Shown here one piece after another: positions 9,204-17,375 of a stretch of DNA of 64,000 nt. The notes under the pieces are model-generated. The model was not told where the DNA came from. It saw only the letters and a program-made list of their open reading frames with translations, and searched no databases. Source of the stretch: ECT2AJA-044 sp965658225 (GTDB taxonomy: Bacteria; Bacteroidota; Bacteroidia; Flavobacteriales; ECT2AJA-044); contig CBFHRK010000001.1 in NCBI GenBank assembly GCA_965658225.1, forward strand, positions 1-64,000, written 5' to 3'. The translations under genes and the position numbers were made by a program. Numbering within the stretch: position 1 is the first letter of the stretch; the number at the start of each line of letters is the position of its first letter.

Positions 9204-9245
9204 TTCCCTATAAGCAATGGTCGTGCCACAGAAGAACCTGTCAGG

Positions 9246-10433
9246 TTACTTCCCTTCTTGCGCCTCCTGATAGAGGTGCTCAAAAATGGCGCGTTCCATA
9301 TCGTCAAAAGGAACACTTCTTCGCTCCATTACGCGCTCAGCCACTTCTTCAGCCTTCCCTAATTTGAAATCAGTCATTCCTCCAGCGCCTCCCCAACTAA
9401 AGCTAGGAATAAAGTTTCGGGGAAAGCCCCCGCCGAAAATATTGGCAGAGACTCCTACAACCGTTCCTGTATTGAACATAGTGTTAATGCCACTTTTACT
9501 GTGGTCGCCCATAATTAAACCACAAAACTGTAACCCTGTTGGAATAAATCGTCCCGCCGGATAATTCCACACTTTGACCTCAGCGTAGTTGTTTTTGAGG
9601 TTCGAATTATTCGTGTCGGCACCGAGATTGCACCATTCGCCGATTACACTATTGCCCAAGAAGCCATCGTGCCCTTTGTTCGAATAGCCAATGAGAATAG
9701 AGTTGTTGACCTCGCCTCCAACTTTAGAATGGGGTCCGACCGTAGTTGCACCGTATATTTTAGCCCCCATTTTTAGCGTGGAATGATCGCACAGAGCCAA
9801 TCCGCCGCGCACTATGGAGCCTTCCATAATAGTGGCTTCTGCTCCGAGGTATATGGGGCCGGTGGTGCTATTAAGAGTGGAAGCCTCCGCTGACGCTCCT
9901 TCTTCTAAAAAGATACGATCACCAATCAGGGTATTGGTCGCTGAAATTGGCGCGCTTGCTCGTCCCTCCGTGAGGAGGTTGAAATCATTTTCTAATTCAA
10001 GGGCGTTATTGCTAAACAAATCCCACGGATACTGAATATGAACGAAAGGACCTTCGAAATACACCGACTTCATGCTTTCGACAGCCCCCTCTTCCATGCC
10101 TTGAAGATCCGTTTTACAAGCAATCAAGATCCCCTCTTCATCCGTATCGGACTTCGCCCGAAGGACTTCGTGATTTTCAAGAGATCGGATTGCTTCAAAT
10201 AGCTCATCCGTTGCGCAGATCGATCCGTTTATTAAAACATTCTCTTCTACTTCGACGACAGGCCACTTCGTGCTTAAATACTCTTCCGTTAATGTAGTCG
10301 TTGTCAATCCACTTCTCCGTTCCCACTTTTCGCGGAGAGTGAGAATTCCGCAGCGTAAATCGGCTACGGGCCGAGTGAAGGTAAGAGGTAAAAGGTTGCT
10401 CCTTTCGGGTCCGTCAAAAAGAATAATGTTCAT
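9246..10433 (-). CDS. GlmU-like sugar nucleotidyltransferase
   Basis: 395 residues. It starts MNIILFDGPERSNLLPLTF and TRPVADLRCGI, a Bacteroidota variant of the nucleotidyltransferase domain. The middle and C-terminal parts have the isoleucine-rich hexapeptide pattern of a left-handed beta-helix (ISATNTLIGDRIF, IYLGAEATIMEGSIVRGG, ILIGYSNKGHDGFLGNSVIGEW). The fold resembles GlmU, making UDP-GlcNAc or a related nucleotide sugar; the exact substrate is unknown. Four 47-bp tandem repeats begin 27 nt upstream of the start codon. Confidence 0.75.
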   Translation of the reverse strand: MNIILFDGPERSNLLPLTFTRPVADLRCGILTLREKWERRSGLTTTTLTEEYLSTKWPVVEVEENVLINGSICATDELFEAIRSLENHEVLRAKSDTDEEGILIACKTDLQGMEEGAVESMKSVYFEGPFVHIQYPWDLFSNNALELENDFNLLTEGRASAPISATNTLIGDRIFLEEGASAEASTLNSTTGPIYLGAEATIMEGSIVRGGLALCDHSTLKMGAKIYGATTVGPHSKVGGEVNNSILIGYSNKGHDGFLGNSVIGEWCNLGADTNNSNLKNNYAEVKVWNYPAGRFIPTGLQFCGLIMGDHSKSGINTMFNTGTVVGVSANIFGGGFPRNFIPSFSWGGAGGMTDFKLGKAEEVAERVMERRSVPFDDMERAIFEHLYQEAQEGK

Positions 10434-10460
10434 GTCAATTTCATTTGCCTCACGAAAATA

Positions 10461-10697
10461 GGGAAATATTGCAGCCCGCTGTTGCGGACCGCATTAGAAT
10501 AATGAATGGGAAATAGTGCAACCCGTTGTTGCGGGCCGCATTAGAATAATGAATGGGAAATAGTGCAACCCGTTGTTGCGGGCCGCATTAGAATAATAAA
10601 TGGGAATTATTGCTGCCCGTTGTTGCTGACCGCATTAGAATAATAAATAGGAAATAGTGCAGCCTGCCGGAGCGGAGCGGAATTAGCATGATAAAAA
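10461..10697. repeat. 47-bp tandem repeat array (4 units plus a degenerate fifth)
   Basis: Units start at 10461, 10508, 10555 and 10602, each exactly 47 nt, beginning GGGAAATA or similar and ending ATTAGAATAATRAAT. Units 2 and 3 are nearly identical; 1 and 4 are diverged; a decayed unit follows from 10649. Units 1-3 carry the small palindrome TGCGG-N-CCGCA, with G or A at the centre. There are no spacers, so this is not a CRISPR array. It fills the gap between the L31 terminator and the GlmU-like gene; I see no gene here. Confidence 0.9.
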
Positions 10698-10748
10698 TGA
10701 AGTGGTTTCCGCTTTGAAGGTCATGTGCTAAAGAAAAAACAGGGAAAC

Positions 10749-10778
10749 AAAAAAACCCCGCTGTGGCGGGGTTTCTTT
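10749..10778 (-). terminator. Rho-independent terminator of rpmE
   Basis: AAACCCCGC - TGTG - GCGGGGTTT, a 9-bp stem. On the minus strand it is followed by a T run, as expected for transcripts ending after rpmE. Confidence 0.9.
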
Positions 10779-10800
10779 ATAAATTCGAATAAATCGAAAC

Positions 10801-11055
10801 TTATTTTTTCGAGAACTTCGCGTACTTGTTCTTGAACTTATCGATACGACCAGCGGTATCAACCAATTTCATTTTACCCGTGTAGTACGGATGAGATGAA
10901 CTCGAGATCTCCATTTTGATCAATGGGTACTCAACTCCGTCAATTTCTACTGTATCTCTTGTTTCTGCGCAAGAACGGGTAAGAATTGTATATCCATCGC
11001 TCATGTCGCGCATTGCAACCATTCGATAATTCTCTGGGTGGATTCCTTCTTTCAT
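10801..11055 (-). CDS. rpmE2: Ribosomal protein L31, type B
   Basis: 84 residues starting MKEGIHPENYRMVAMRDMS, the type B L31 pattern without the zinc-binding CxxC motifs of type A. It is a component of the large ribosomal subunit. A second in-frame ATG 12 nt upstream (11067) is possible, but the family start and the promoter position (predicted start of transcription near 11074) favour 11055. It has a consensus promoter upstream and a strong terminator downstream. Confidence 0.95.
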   Translation of the reverse strand: MKEGIHPENYRMVAMRDMSDGYTILTRSCAETRDTVEIDGVEYPLIKMEISSSSHPYYTGKMKLVDTAGRIDKFKNKYAKFSKK

Positions 11056-11078
11056 GACTTCAATCATTTATTGGAGCG

Positions 11079-11109
11079 CAAAAATACAGAGATTTAAAGA
11101 ACTGACAAA
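11079..11109 (-). promoter_or_regulatory. Consensus Bacteroidota promoter of rpmE2
   Basis: On the minus strand: TTTG (11109-11106), 19 nt spacer, TATTTTTG (11086-11079). This is a full match to the -33/-7 pattern TTTG-N19-TAnnTTTG. Confidence 0.85.
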
Positions 11110-11153
11110 TAGTTTTGTGAAATAAATCTCGATTTCGTTCGTAGTAAACTATG

Positions 11154-11161
11154 TACTTTTG
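11154..11161 (+). promoter_or_regulatory. -7 box abutting the start codon of the 11168 gene
   Basis: TACTTTTG matches TAnnTTTG and ends 6 nt before the ATG at 11168, predicting an mRNA with almost no leader. Confidence 0.6.
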
Positions 11162-11167
11162 TCGCTT

Positions 11168-12643
11168 ATGAAAAATGCCGGGCTATTCTTCTTCTTTCTA
11201 ATTGTTCTTTTCGCCTCCTGTCGAAAAGAGCGTCAAGTGACTACGAGCGCGAATGCAAAACTAAGTTTTAGCAATGACACGGTTATTTTCGACACTGTAT
11301 TTACCACCATTGGCTCTGCTACCCGGAGTTTTAAAATTTACAATCGAAACAGTAGCGCAGTAAGTATTGACCAAATTCTTCTGGCGGGTAAAGAAAATAG
11401 TTTGTTTCGCATGAACGTAGATGGCACCGCCACTGATGAGCTTCGGGATGTGGTACTCGACGGCGGAGACAGCATCTACGTCTTTGCTGAAGTGACCATT
11501 GACCCGCTTAACGATAACAATCCACTTATTGTCAACGATTCCATCATTTTCATAACCAACGGCAACCGACAGTCCGTTCTATTAGAAGCCTGGGGTCAAG
11601 ACGCCTACTTTTATTACCCCGATCAAGACCTACTAGATAGCGATGGAAATGTAATTTTGAGGTACTCTATTATTGATTGTGATGCTTTGTGGATGAACGA
11701 CAAACCGCATGTGATATACGGTTTTGCAGTCGTTGACGAAGACTGTGAACTCACTGTTTCTGGCGGGACCAACATTCACTTGCACGACAGAGCCGTGCTT
11801 TGGGTTTTTGACGGGGGAACCCTAAAAATTGAAGGTCAATCGGGGAATGAAGTGCTCATTCAAGGAGATCGATTAGAACCTGAATACGAAGAAGAGCCTG
11901 GCCAATGGGGCTTCATTTGGCTCAGTGCCGGTAGTTTAAACAACACCATCGATTATGCGACGATCAAAAATGGAACGGTCGGACTCCGAGTTGATACTAC
12001 TGCTGGGCCGGGACAAACGAATTTAGTTATCCGAAATTCGGTGATCCGCAACATGGCTTCGGTCGGAATACTAGGGCAAGGAACAAAGTTGCTCGCACAA
12101 AATGTTGAAATCAGCAACTGCGGAATTCACAATGTGGTATGTCAATTAGGTGGCGAATACCGATACGAACATTGCACCATTAGTGGATATTGGAATGGAG
12201 GCTCACGAGGTACACCTTCTGTCCTACTCAACAACTGGTACGAAGATGCTAACGGGAATATAATCCCGCGCGATCTGATTGAAGCCTACTTTGGAAACAG
12301 CATTATTTACGGTACTAATTTGAATGAACTCGGATTTGACCGAAATGACGACGCGTCCTTTGAGTTCTTTTTTGAAAACGACATAATTCGATTGAGGAAA
12401 AGCGATTTCAATGATTTTACTTGGCTCGATTTTGAAGATGTGAATTATTTTAGTGAAATTTCATGGAATGTAGACCCGAAATTCATCGACCCACAAATGG
12501 GTAATGTTCAGCTCGATAGCCTCAGTGGTGCCCTTGACATTGCCGGTCTAACACTTAGTCAGCAAATCCCTTTTGACCTATTGGGTGTCTCTCGATTGAA
12601 TGACACAGGTCCTGATTTAGGCGCTTATGAGCGTGTCGAATAA
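11168..12643 (+). CDS. Lipoprotein with right-handed beta-helix-like repeats
   Basis: About 491 residues. A lipoprotein signal (MKNAGLFFFFLIVLFASC) is followed by a beta-rich domain and a stretch that looks like a parallel beta-helix (SGGTNIHLHDRAVLWVFDGG, LVIRNSVIRNMASVGI, QNVEISNCGIHNVV, YEHCTISG). Proteins of this type are widespread in Bacteroidota next to acyl-CoA reductase and serC/serA genes; I know of no proven function. The TTG at 11159 lies in the promoter, so I use the ATG. It is convergent with the acyl-CoA reductase gene. Confidence 0.65.
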   Translation: MKNAGLFFFFLIVLFASCRKERQVTTSANAKLSFSNDTVIFDTVFTTIGSATRSFKIYNRNSSAVSIDQILLAGKENSLFRMNVDGTATDELRDVVLDGGDSIYVFAEVTIDPLNDNNPLIVNDSIIFITNGNRQSVLLEAWGQDAYFYYPDQDLLDSDGNVILRYSIIDCDALWMNDKPHVIYGFAVVDEDCELTVSGGTNIHLHDRAVLWVFDGGTLKIEGQSGNEVLIQGDRLEPEYEEEPGQWGFIWLSAGSLNNTIDYATIKNGTVGLRVDTTAGPGQTNLVIRNSVIRNMASVGILGQGTKLLAQNVEISNCGIHNVVCQLGGEYRYEHCTISGYWNGGSRGTPSVLLNNWYEDANGNIIPRDLIEAYFGNSIIYGTNLNELGFDRNDDASFEFFFENDIIRLRKSDFNDFTWLDFEDVNYFSEISWNVDPKFIDPQMGNVQLDSLSGALDIAGLTLSQQIPFDLLGVSRLNDTGPDLGAYERVE

Positions 12644-12682
12644 GGAGCTTCAAAGTAGAGCCTTGTCGCGAGTTTCTCTTGA

Positions 12683-13744
12683 TTAAACCACCTTCAAAAA
12701 GGAAACAGTGTTCACCCCATCCGCATACTCCCACAGCTCGGGACGCTGAGAATCGCCCGGTGCTACGCGCATTGGCCACGATTCGTTTCTGCTTACGATG
12801 CATTGCAGCTGATCTTTATCGGCTAAAAGTCGACTTCTCAATTTTTCGCGATCTGAATACTCCTCATAAAAAACCGTACTCACGGGAGCTTTTAACTTCT
12901 CGTCTTTCTTGAGCAGCATAAAGCCGTTTTCGAGCACTTCGTCCCGATTCATTACAAAAATGGCCCGGTGGTAATCGTAGTTGTTCGCATATTTATGGTG
13001 CTCGATAATATCTTTAAAAGGGTAAACAGCTCCAAAAAACCGATCCAAATTGAATCCTTCCGGGAGGAAGATTTTAGAGACATTACGACAGCCCATACCA
13101 AAGTATCGAAGCATATCTTGGCCAATGAGCGCCAATTCTTCTTCTGTTTCTTCTCCGTCGAGGATAGCTACGGAAGATCTGTTTTTTCTAATCAATGACG
13201 GTTTATCGCGGAAGTAGTATTCGAAATAGCGCGCTGTATTTCCAGATCCGGTGGCAATAACAGCATCGACCTCGCCTAATCGCTCTTCGGTAAATGAGAA
13301 TCGGCCCGAAAATTTAGGCTCAATTTCTTCGAGCAAACGCCCTACAACGGGTAACAAATGATTGTCATCGCTGCTCAATTTAGCACGAAGTATATATCCG
13401 GCCGCTAGGACGGAAAGCATATCGTGAAAACCTACCAGCGGAATATTCCCGGCCATAATTACGCCGACCTTGCGGTCCGATAACTCCTCCGGCATATTTT
13501 CAAGATCGAACCATTTATTCACGGCATCGGACCGAAGAGCTTGCGCCCAGGCGCCAATGGCATACCTCACATTGCTCGGAGTAAACCACGCGTTCTTTTC
13601 AAATTGATTGTCAATGAGCGCATGGAAAGCCTCAAAATAGGTGTCATTTAAGGCGTGTTCGGAACGGTTTCCATTTGGTCCGAACTGACCGAGAAAAGAA
13701 CCGAGCGAAATAAGTGCCGATTTACGAGCTTCGATTGGGAACAT
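12683..13744 (-). CDS. LuxC-like acyl-CoA reductase
   Basis: 353 residues from the ATG at 13744. It has the LuxC/acyl-CoA reductase pattern: GVIMAGNIPLVGFHDML (nucleotide-binding region), VIATGSGNTARYFEYYF, and FGMGCRNVSKIFLP with the likely nucleophilic cysteine. Family members reduce fatty acyl-CoA to aldehyde with NADPH. The ATG 33 nt upstream would lie within the predicted promoter overlap, so I chose the shorter form. It is divergent from a ferredoxin gene with overlapping promoters. The physiological substrate is unknown. Confidence 0.75.
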   Translation of the reverse strand: MFPIEARKSALISLGSFLGQFGPNGNRSEHALNDTYFEAFHALIDNQFEKNAWFTPSNVRYAIGAWAQALRSDAVNKWFDLENMPEELSDRKVGVIMAGNIPLVGFHDMLSVLAAGYILRAKLSSDDNHLLPVVGRLLEEIEPKFSGRFSFTEERLGEVDAVIATGSGNTARYFEYYFRDKPSLIRKNRSSVAILDGEETEEELALIGQDMLRYFGMGCRNVSKIFLPEGFNLDRFFGAVYPFKDIIEHHKYANNYDYHRAIFVMNRDEVLENGFMLLKKDEKLKAPVSTVFYEEYSDREKLRSRLLADKDQLQCIVSRNESWPMRVAPGDSQRPELWEYADGVNTVSFLKVV

Positions 13745-13761
13745 TGACCGTGATTTGTTGT

Positions 13762-13782
13762 TATATTTGCCGTGCAAAGGTA
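13762..13782. promoter_or_regulatory. Two opposed -7 boxes, 5 nt apart
   Basis: Plus strand TATATTTG at 13762-13769 points to the ferredoxin; minus strand TACCTTTG at 13782-13775 points to the acyl-CoA reductase. Both match TAnnTTTG exactly. Two polymerases could hardly bind at once. Confidence 0.65.
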
Positions 13783-13812
13783 CAAGGTTAAACCTAAAAA
13801 AGAAGTTCTGAG

Positions 13813-14160
13813 ATGGCTATAAAGATTACAGATGAATGCATTAATTGTGGCGCATGCGAACCAGAATGCCCGAATAACGCAATTTATGAAGGTGGTGAAG
13901 AGTGGCGTTTTGCGGACGGAACAAGCCTGACGGGCACGGTAACTTCGAAAACGGGAATTACAGCGGATGCCGGAGAAGCACAAGAACCTGTAGACTATGA
14001 TGTTTATTACATCGTAACTGATAAATGCACGGAGTGTCAAGGTTTCCATGAAGAACCACAATGCGCGGCCGTTTGCCCAGTAGATTGCTGCGTACCGGAT
14101 GAAGCACATGTAGAAACAGAAGCCGAATTGCTAGAAAAAAAGGATTTCTTGCACTTATAA
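13813..14160 (+). CDS. 2[4Fe-4S] ferredoxin
   Basis: 115 residues with two iron-sulfur cluster motifs: CINCGACEPECPNNAI near the N-terminus, and CTECQGFHEEPQCAAVCPVD (residues about 75-95), whose longer first spacing is typical of the Allochromatium-type ferredoxins. It is a cytosolic low-potential electron carrier. It is divergently paired with the acyl-CoA reductase, an arrangement I recall from other Flavobacteriia, and is followed by a strong terminator. Confidence 0.92.
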   Translation: MAIKITDECINCGACEPECPNNAIYEGGEEWRFADGTSLTGTVTSKTGITADAGEAQEPVDYDVYYIVTDKCTECQGFHEEPQCAAVCPVDCCVPDEAHVETEAELLEKKDFLHL

Positions 14161-14178
14161 GAAAATAGACTTAACAAG

Positions 14179-14210
14179 AAGCCGTTCCCCTTGGAGCGGC
14201 TTTTTTATTT
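14179..14210 (+). terminator. Rho-independent terminator of the ferredoxin gene
   Basis: AAGCCGTTCC / GGAGCGGCTT stem with a T run (14201-14206). The T run overlaps a -7 box (14206-14213) of the next gene. Confidence 0.85.
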
Positions 14211-14213
14211 TTG
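14206..14213 (+). promoter_or_regulatory. -7 box sharing the upstream terminator's T tract
   Basis: TATTTTTG matches TAnnTTTG, 20 nt before the ATG at 14234. No -33 TTTG at the usual spacing; the terminator stem occupies that place. Confidence 0.45.
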
Positions 14214-14233
14214 GCGAATCTTGTTTTAACTCT

Positions 14234-15079
14234 ATGAAAAAAACAATCCTCATTTTCTTTTTGATCTTATCAACAACAACGGCATGGTCGCAAGACAATA
14301 GCTACGGCGAAGAAAAAACCACCATGGACCGCTGGGAAGATGAGCTCGGCATGATGGGGCAAGTAGTATTGAACGGGCGAACAGACTCCATTAAACGAGT
14401 GCAAAATGAATACATGCGCGCTGGCTTTCGGGAAATGCTAAAGCAAAAAGAGAGTTTTCGTCACTCTTTCGATCGACTTCGGACGGTTTCGAAACTAATG
14501 GCCCCTGATGAGAAATTCCGGATTTATACATGGACACTTCCACTTGAAAATGGTCAACACGAATTCTATGGGTTCATTCAAATCCCCGAGGAAGACGAAT
14601 TTAGAGTAGTTGAGCTAAACGATTCGTACCTAACAATGGAAAATCCTCAATTTAGTTTGGGCTCTGCCGACGAGTGGTATGGAGCATTGTATTACGAGAT
14701 TAGAAAAGAAAGCTACAAAGGCGACGATTACTACACCCTACTCGGGTGGAATGGTAAAGACCGATTCTCGAATCAAAAACTCATTGAAATTGTACATTTT
14801 GACATCGCAGACCGACCGCGTTTCGGAAAAGCTATTATTCACGTGGATTCAAAGCCGAGAACGCGCTTCATTTTAGAATACGCCGAAGACGCGGGAATGA
14901 GTTTGCGATGGGATAAAGGACTCAAAATGTATGTCTTTGATCATCTAGTGCCGCGCGATGGCGCTCAGCCCGGTATGTACGCTTTTTACGTGCCCGATTT
15001 CTCATACGACGGTCTGAAATTTGAAAAGGGCATATTTCAATTGAAAGAGAATATTGAAGCTAAAAACGGACGGAATTAG
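14234..15079 (+). CDS. Exported protein of unknown function
   Basis: 281 residues with a clear signal peptide (MKKTILIFFLILSTTTAWSQ). The mature part is charged, rich in aromatic residues, and has no cysteine pairs, transmembrane segments or catalytic motif I recognise (landmarks: FRIYTWTLPLENGQHEFYGF, YYTLLGWNGKDRFSNQKLIE). Similar proteins occur in other Bacteroidota near serC; function unknown. It has its own candidate promoter. Confidence 0.6.
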   Translation: MKKTILIFFLILSTTTAWSQDNSYGEEKTTMDRWEDELGMMGQVVLNGRTDSIKRVQNEYMRAGFREMLKQKESFRHSFDRLRTVSKLMAPDEKFRIYTWTLPLENGQHEFYGFIQIPEEDEFRVVELNDSYLTMENPQFSLGSADEWYGALYYEIRKESYKGDDYYTLLGWNGKDRFSNQKLIEIVHFDIADRPRFGKAIIHVDSKPRTRFILEYAEDAGMSLRWDKGLKMYVFDHLVPRDGAQPGMYAFYVPDFSYDGLKFEKGIFQLKENIEAKNGRN

Positions 15080-15186
15080 CGATCCATATAGTCCAATGGG
15101 GCAGTGTGGCGATATTGGGCTGCATCGGTCGTTGAAAACGCTTAAAAAGTAATCTTCTCATAATCGTTCTCACTTTTAATAATTCC

Positions 15187-15194
15187 TACTTTTG
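15187..15194 (+). promoter_or_regulatory. -7 box of the serC-serA operon
   Basis: TACTTTTG, 20 nt before the serC ATG at 15215. No clear -33 TTTG. Confidence 0.6.
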
Positions 15195-15214
15195 GGACGG
15201 AAAAACTCCTTATT

Positions 15215-16285
15215 ATGAAGAAACACAATTATAGCGCAGGACCTTGTATTTTACCCGAAACCGTATTTGAACAATCGGCTGAGGCAATTCGCAATTTCGA
15301 GGGCATGGGACTTTCTCTCCTTGAGATATCGCACCGTTCAAAAGAATTTGTTGCCGTTATGGAAGAGGCTCGAGCCCTTTCAAAAGAGCTCTTAGGGCTT
15401 GGCGACGATTACGAAGCTTTGTTTCTTCAAGGAGGCGCTAGCTTAGAGTTCCTCATGGTGCCTTACAACCTAATGAAAGAGGGCGGAAAAGCAGCCTACA
15501 TGGACACGGGTACATGGGCCAATAAAGCTATCAAAGAAGCTAAGCACCTCGGCGAAGTGGATGTCGTCGCCAGCTCAAAAGACGCAAATTACAATTACGT
15601 ACCTACTGATTTTGAGGTTCCAAGCGATATCGATTATTTCCATTGCACTTCGAACAACACCATTTTTGGAACTTCCATGAAATCGTTCCCTGATGTTGCT
15701 GCACCCTTAGTTTGTGACATGTCCTCGGATATTTTTAGTCGGGTGCTCGACTTCAAAAAATTTGACCTGATTTACGCCGGAGCGCAAAAAAATATGGGTC
15801 CCGCCGGAACCACTCTAGTGCTTGTAAAAAAAGACATCCTCGGAAAAACAGGACGCTCTATTCCATCAATGCTCGACTATTCATTGCATATCAGCAAAGA
15901 TAGCATGTACAATACACCGGCTGTTTTTCCGGTTTTTGCATCGCTCCTTACACTGCGCCATTTAAAGGAGAATGGCGGGATTGCGGCGGCCGAGAAAAAG
16001 AATCAAGCCAAAGCCGATTTACTTTACGCAGAGATCGATCGCAACCCGCTTTTCGAAGGTACGGTGCAGCTTGGGAGTCGCTCTAACATGAATGCGTGCT
16101 TCTTATTAAAAGACGAGGCCCTAGCTCCTACTTTTGACGCGCTTTGGAATGAGGCTAGAATCAATGGATTAAAAGGGCATCGGTCCGTAGGAGGATATCG
16201 CGCCTCTATGTACAATGCTTTGCCGCTTTCAAGTGTGCAAGTATTGGTTGATGTAATGAAGAATTTAGAACAGAAACACGGATAA
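15215..16285 (+). CDS. serC: Phosphoserine aminotransferase
   Basis: 356 residues. Family start KKHNYSAGPCILPE, the substrate region HRSKEF, and the PLP-lysine region YAGAQKNMGPAG. It converts 3-phosphohydroxypyruvate and glutamate to phosphoserine in serine synthesis (and can serve pyridoxine synthesis). serA follows after 3 nt, so the first two steps of serine synthesis are co-transcribed. Confidence 0.96.
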   Translation: MKKHNYSAGPCILPETVFEQSAEAIRNFEGMGLSLLEISHRSKEFVAVMEEARALSKELLGLGDDYEALFLQGGASLEFLMVPYNLMKEGGKAAYMDTGTWANKAIKEAKHLGEVDVVASSKDANYNYVPTDFEVPSDIDYFHCTSNNTIFGTSMKSFPDVAAPLVCDMSSDIFSRVLDFKKFDLIYAGAQKNMGPAGTTLVLVKKDILGKTGRSIPSMLDYSLHISKDSMYNTPAVFPVFASLLTLRHLKENGGIAAAEKKNQAKADLLYAEIDRNPLFEGTVQLGSRSNMNACFLLKDEALAPTFDALWNEARINGLKGHRSVGGYRASMYNALPLSSVQVLVDVMKNLEQKHG

Positions 16286-16288
16286 AAC

Positions 16289-17248
16289 ATGAAGATCTTA
16301 GCAAATGACGGCTTCGCAGCGAACGGAGTTTCCCTATTGGAAGTAGCAGGTCACGAAGTATTATTAAACAAAGTAGCACAAGAGCAACTAGCAGATTTCA
16401 TTAATGAGAATGGCGTTGAAGTTCTTCTTGTACGCTCAGCAACGAAGGTGCGGAAAGACCTTATTGATGCTTGCCCGGAATTGAAGTTTATTGGTCGCGG
16501 AGGCGTTGGAATGGACAACATCGATGTGGCCTATGCACGCGAGCAAGGGCGACGCGTTCAAAACACACCGGCCGCTTCAAGCGAATCGGTGGCTGAACTG
16601 GTATTTGCTCATTTATACGGAGGTGTGCGCTTCTTGTATCACAGTAATCGCGAAATGCCCTTAGAAGGAGAGTCCAATTTTGGGGCCTTGAAAAAGGCCT
16701 ACGCGGGTGGTCGTGAATTAAGAGGAAAAACCCTCGGGGTTCTTGGTTTTGGCCGCATTGGTCAGGCAACAGCCAAAATCGCCCTTGGAGTTGGAATGAA
16801 CGTGGTTTACCACGATCCCTTCTTGGAGAAGGCGAATCTAACCCTTCCCTTTTTCGACGGCCGTTCACTCGATTTTGAATTCGAATCCATTTCGAAAGAG
16901 GAATTATTGGCTCAATCTGATTTCATCACGCTTCACATGCCGGCGCAAAGCGATGGGAATTATGTGATTGGTGAAAAAGAAATGGCAAATATGAAAAAAG
17001 GTGCTGCCATTGTAAACGCTGCACGCGGTGGTGTAGTGAGCGAAGTTGCTTTATTGAAAGCGCTCGACGACGAGCATTTATCTTTTGCAGCTCTGGATGT
17101 TTTTGAAACAGAGCCTACTCCGCCCGTTCAAGTGCTCATGCATCCGAAATTGAGCTTGAGCCCCCATATTGGTGCCGCGACGGAAGAAGCTCAAGATCGA
17201 ATTGCCTCGGAAATGGCGAACTACATTATTGAATTTGCGAAAGGATAA
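16289..17248 (+). CDS. serA: D-3-phosphoglycerate dehydrogenase, short form
   Basis: 319 residues: the catalytic and NAD-binding domains of D-2-hydroxyacid dehydrogenases (IGRGGVGMDNID; Rossmann GFGRIGQATAK; VNAARGGVVSE with the arginine; histidine in LSPHIGAAT). It makes 3-phosphohydroxypyruvate, the SerC substrate. The C-terminal ACT/regulatory domain of longer enzymes is absent, so serine feedback through that domain is not expected. A terminator follows. Confidence 0.93.
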   Translation: MKILANDGFAANGVSLLEVAGHEVLLNKVAQEQLADFINENGVEVLLVRSATKVRKDLIDACPELKFIGRGGVGMDNIDVAYAREQGRRVQNTPAASSESVAELVFAHLYGGVRFLYHSNREMPLEGESNFGALKKAYAGGRELRGKTLGVLGFGRIGQATAKIALGVGMNVVYHDPFLEKANLTLPFFDGRSLDFEFESISKEELLAQSDFITLHMPAQSDGNYVIGEKEMANMKKGAAIVNAARGGVVSEVALLKALDDEHLSFAALDVFETEPTPPVQVLMHPKLSLSPHIGAATEEAQDRIASEMANYIIEFAKG

Positions 17249-17285
17249 TTCCAAATGAATTTGAATTGTTAAGTTTCAAAACGCA

Positions 17286-17330
17286 CACAAAGAAAAGCCC
17301 GAACATTCCCGTTTGGGCTTTTCTTTTGCC
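17286..17330 (+). terminator. Rho-independent terminator of serC-serA
   Basis: AAAGAAAAGCCCGAAC - attccc - GTTTGGGCTTTTCTTT, a long stem with one G-T pair followed by T-rich sequence. Confidence 0.9.
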
Positions 17331-17375
17331 CTACCTTTTCTTTTATCTTCGCTTCACTAACACAAGAAGAATACA

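Noticed and set aside
10461..10697. Possible CRISPR array
   Set aside because: The 47-bp units follow each other with no spacers and drift along their whole length. This is a plain tandem repeat.
16681..16705. Hairpin GGGGCCTTGAAAAAGGCC in serA
   Set aside because: Lacks the CCT/CGG core and encodes a normal part of serA. Chance palindrome.
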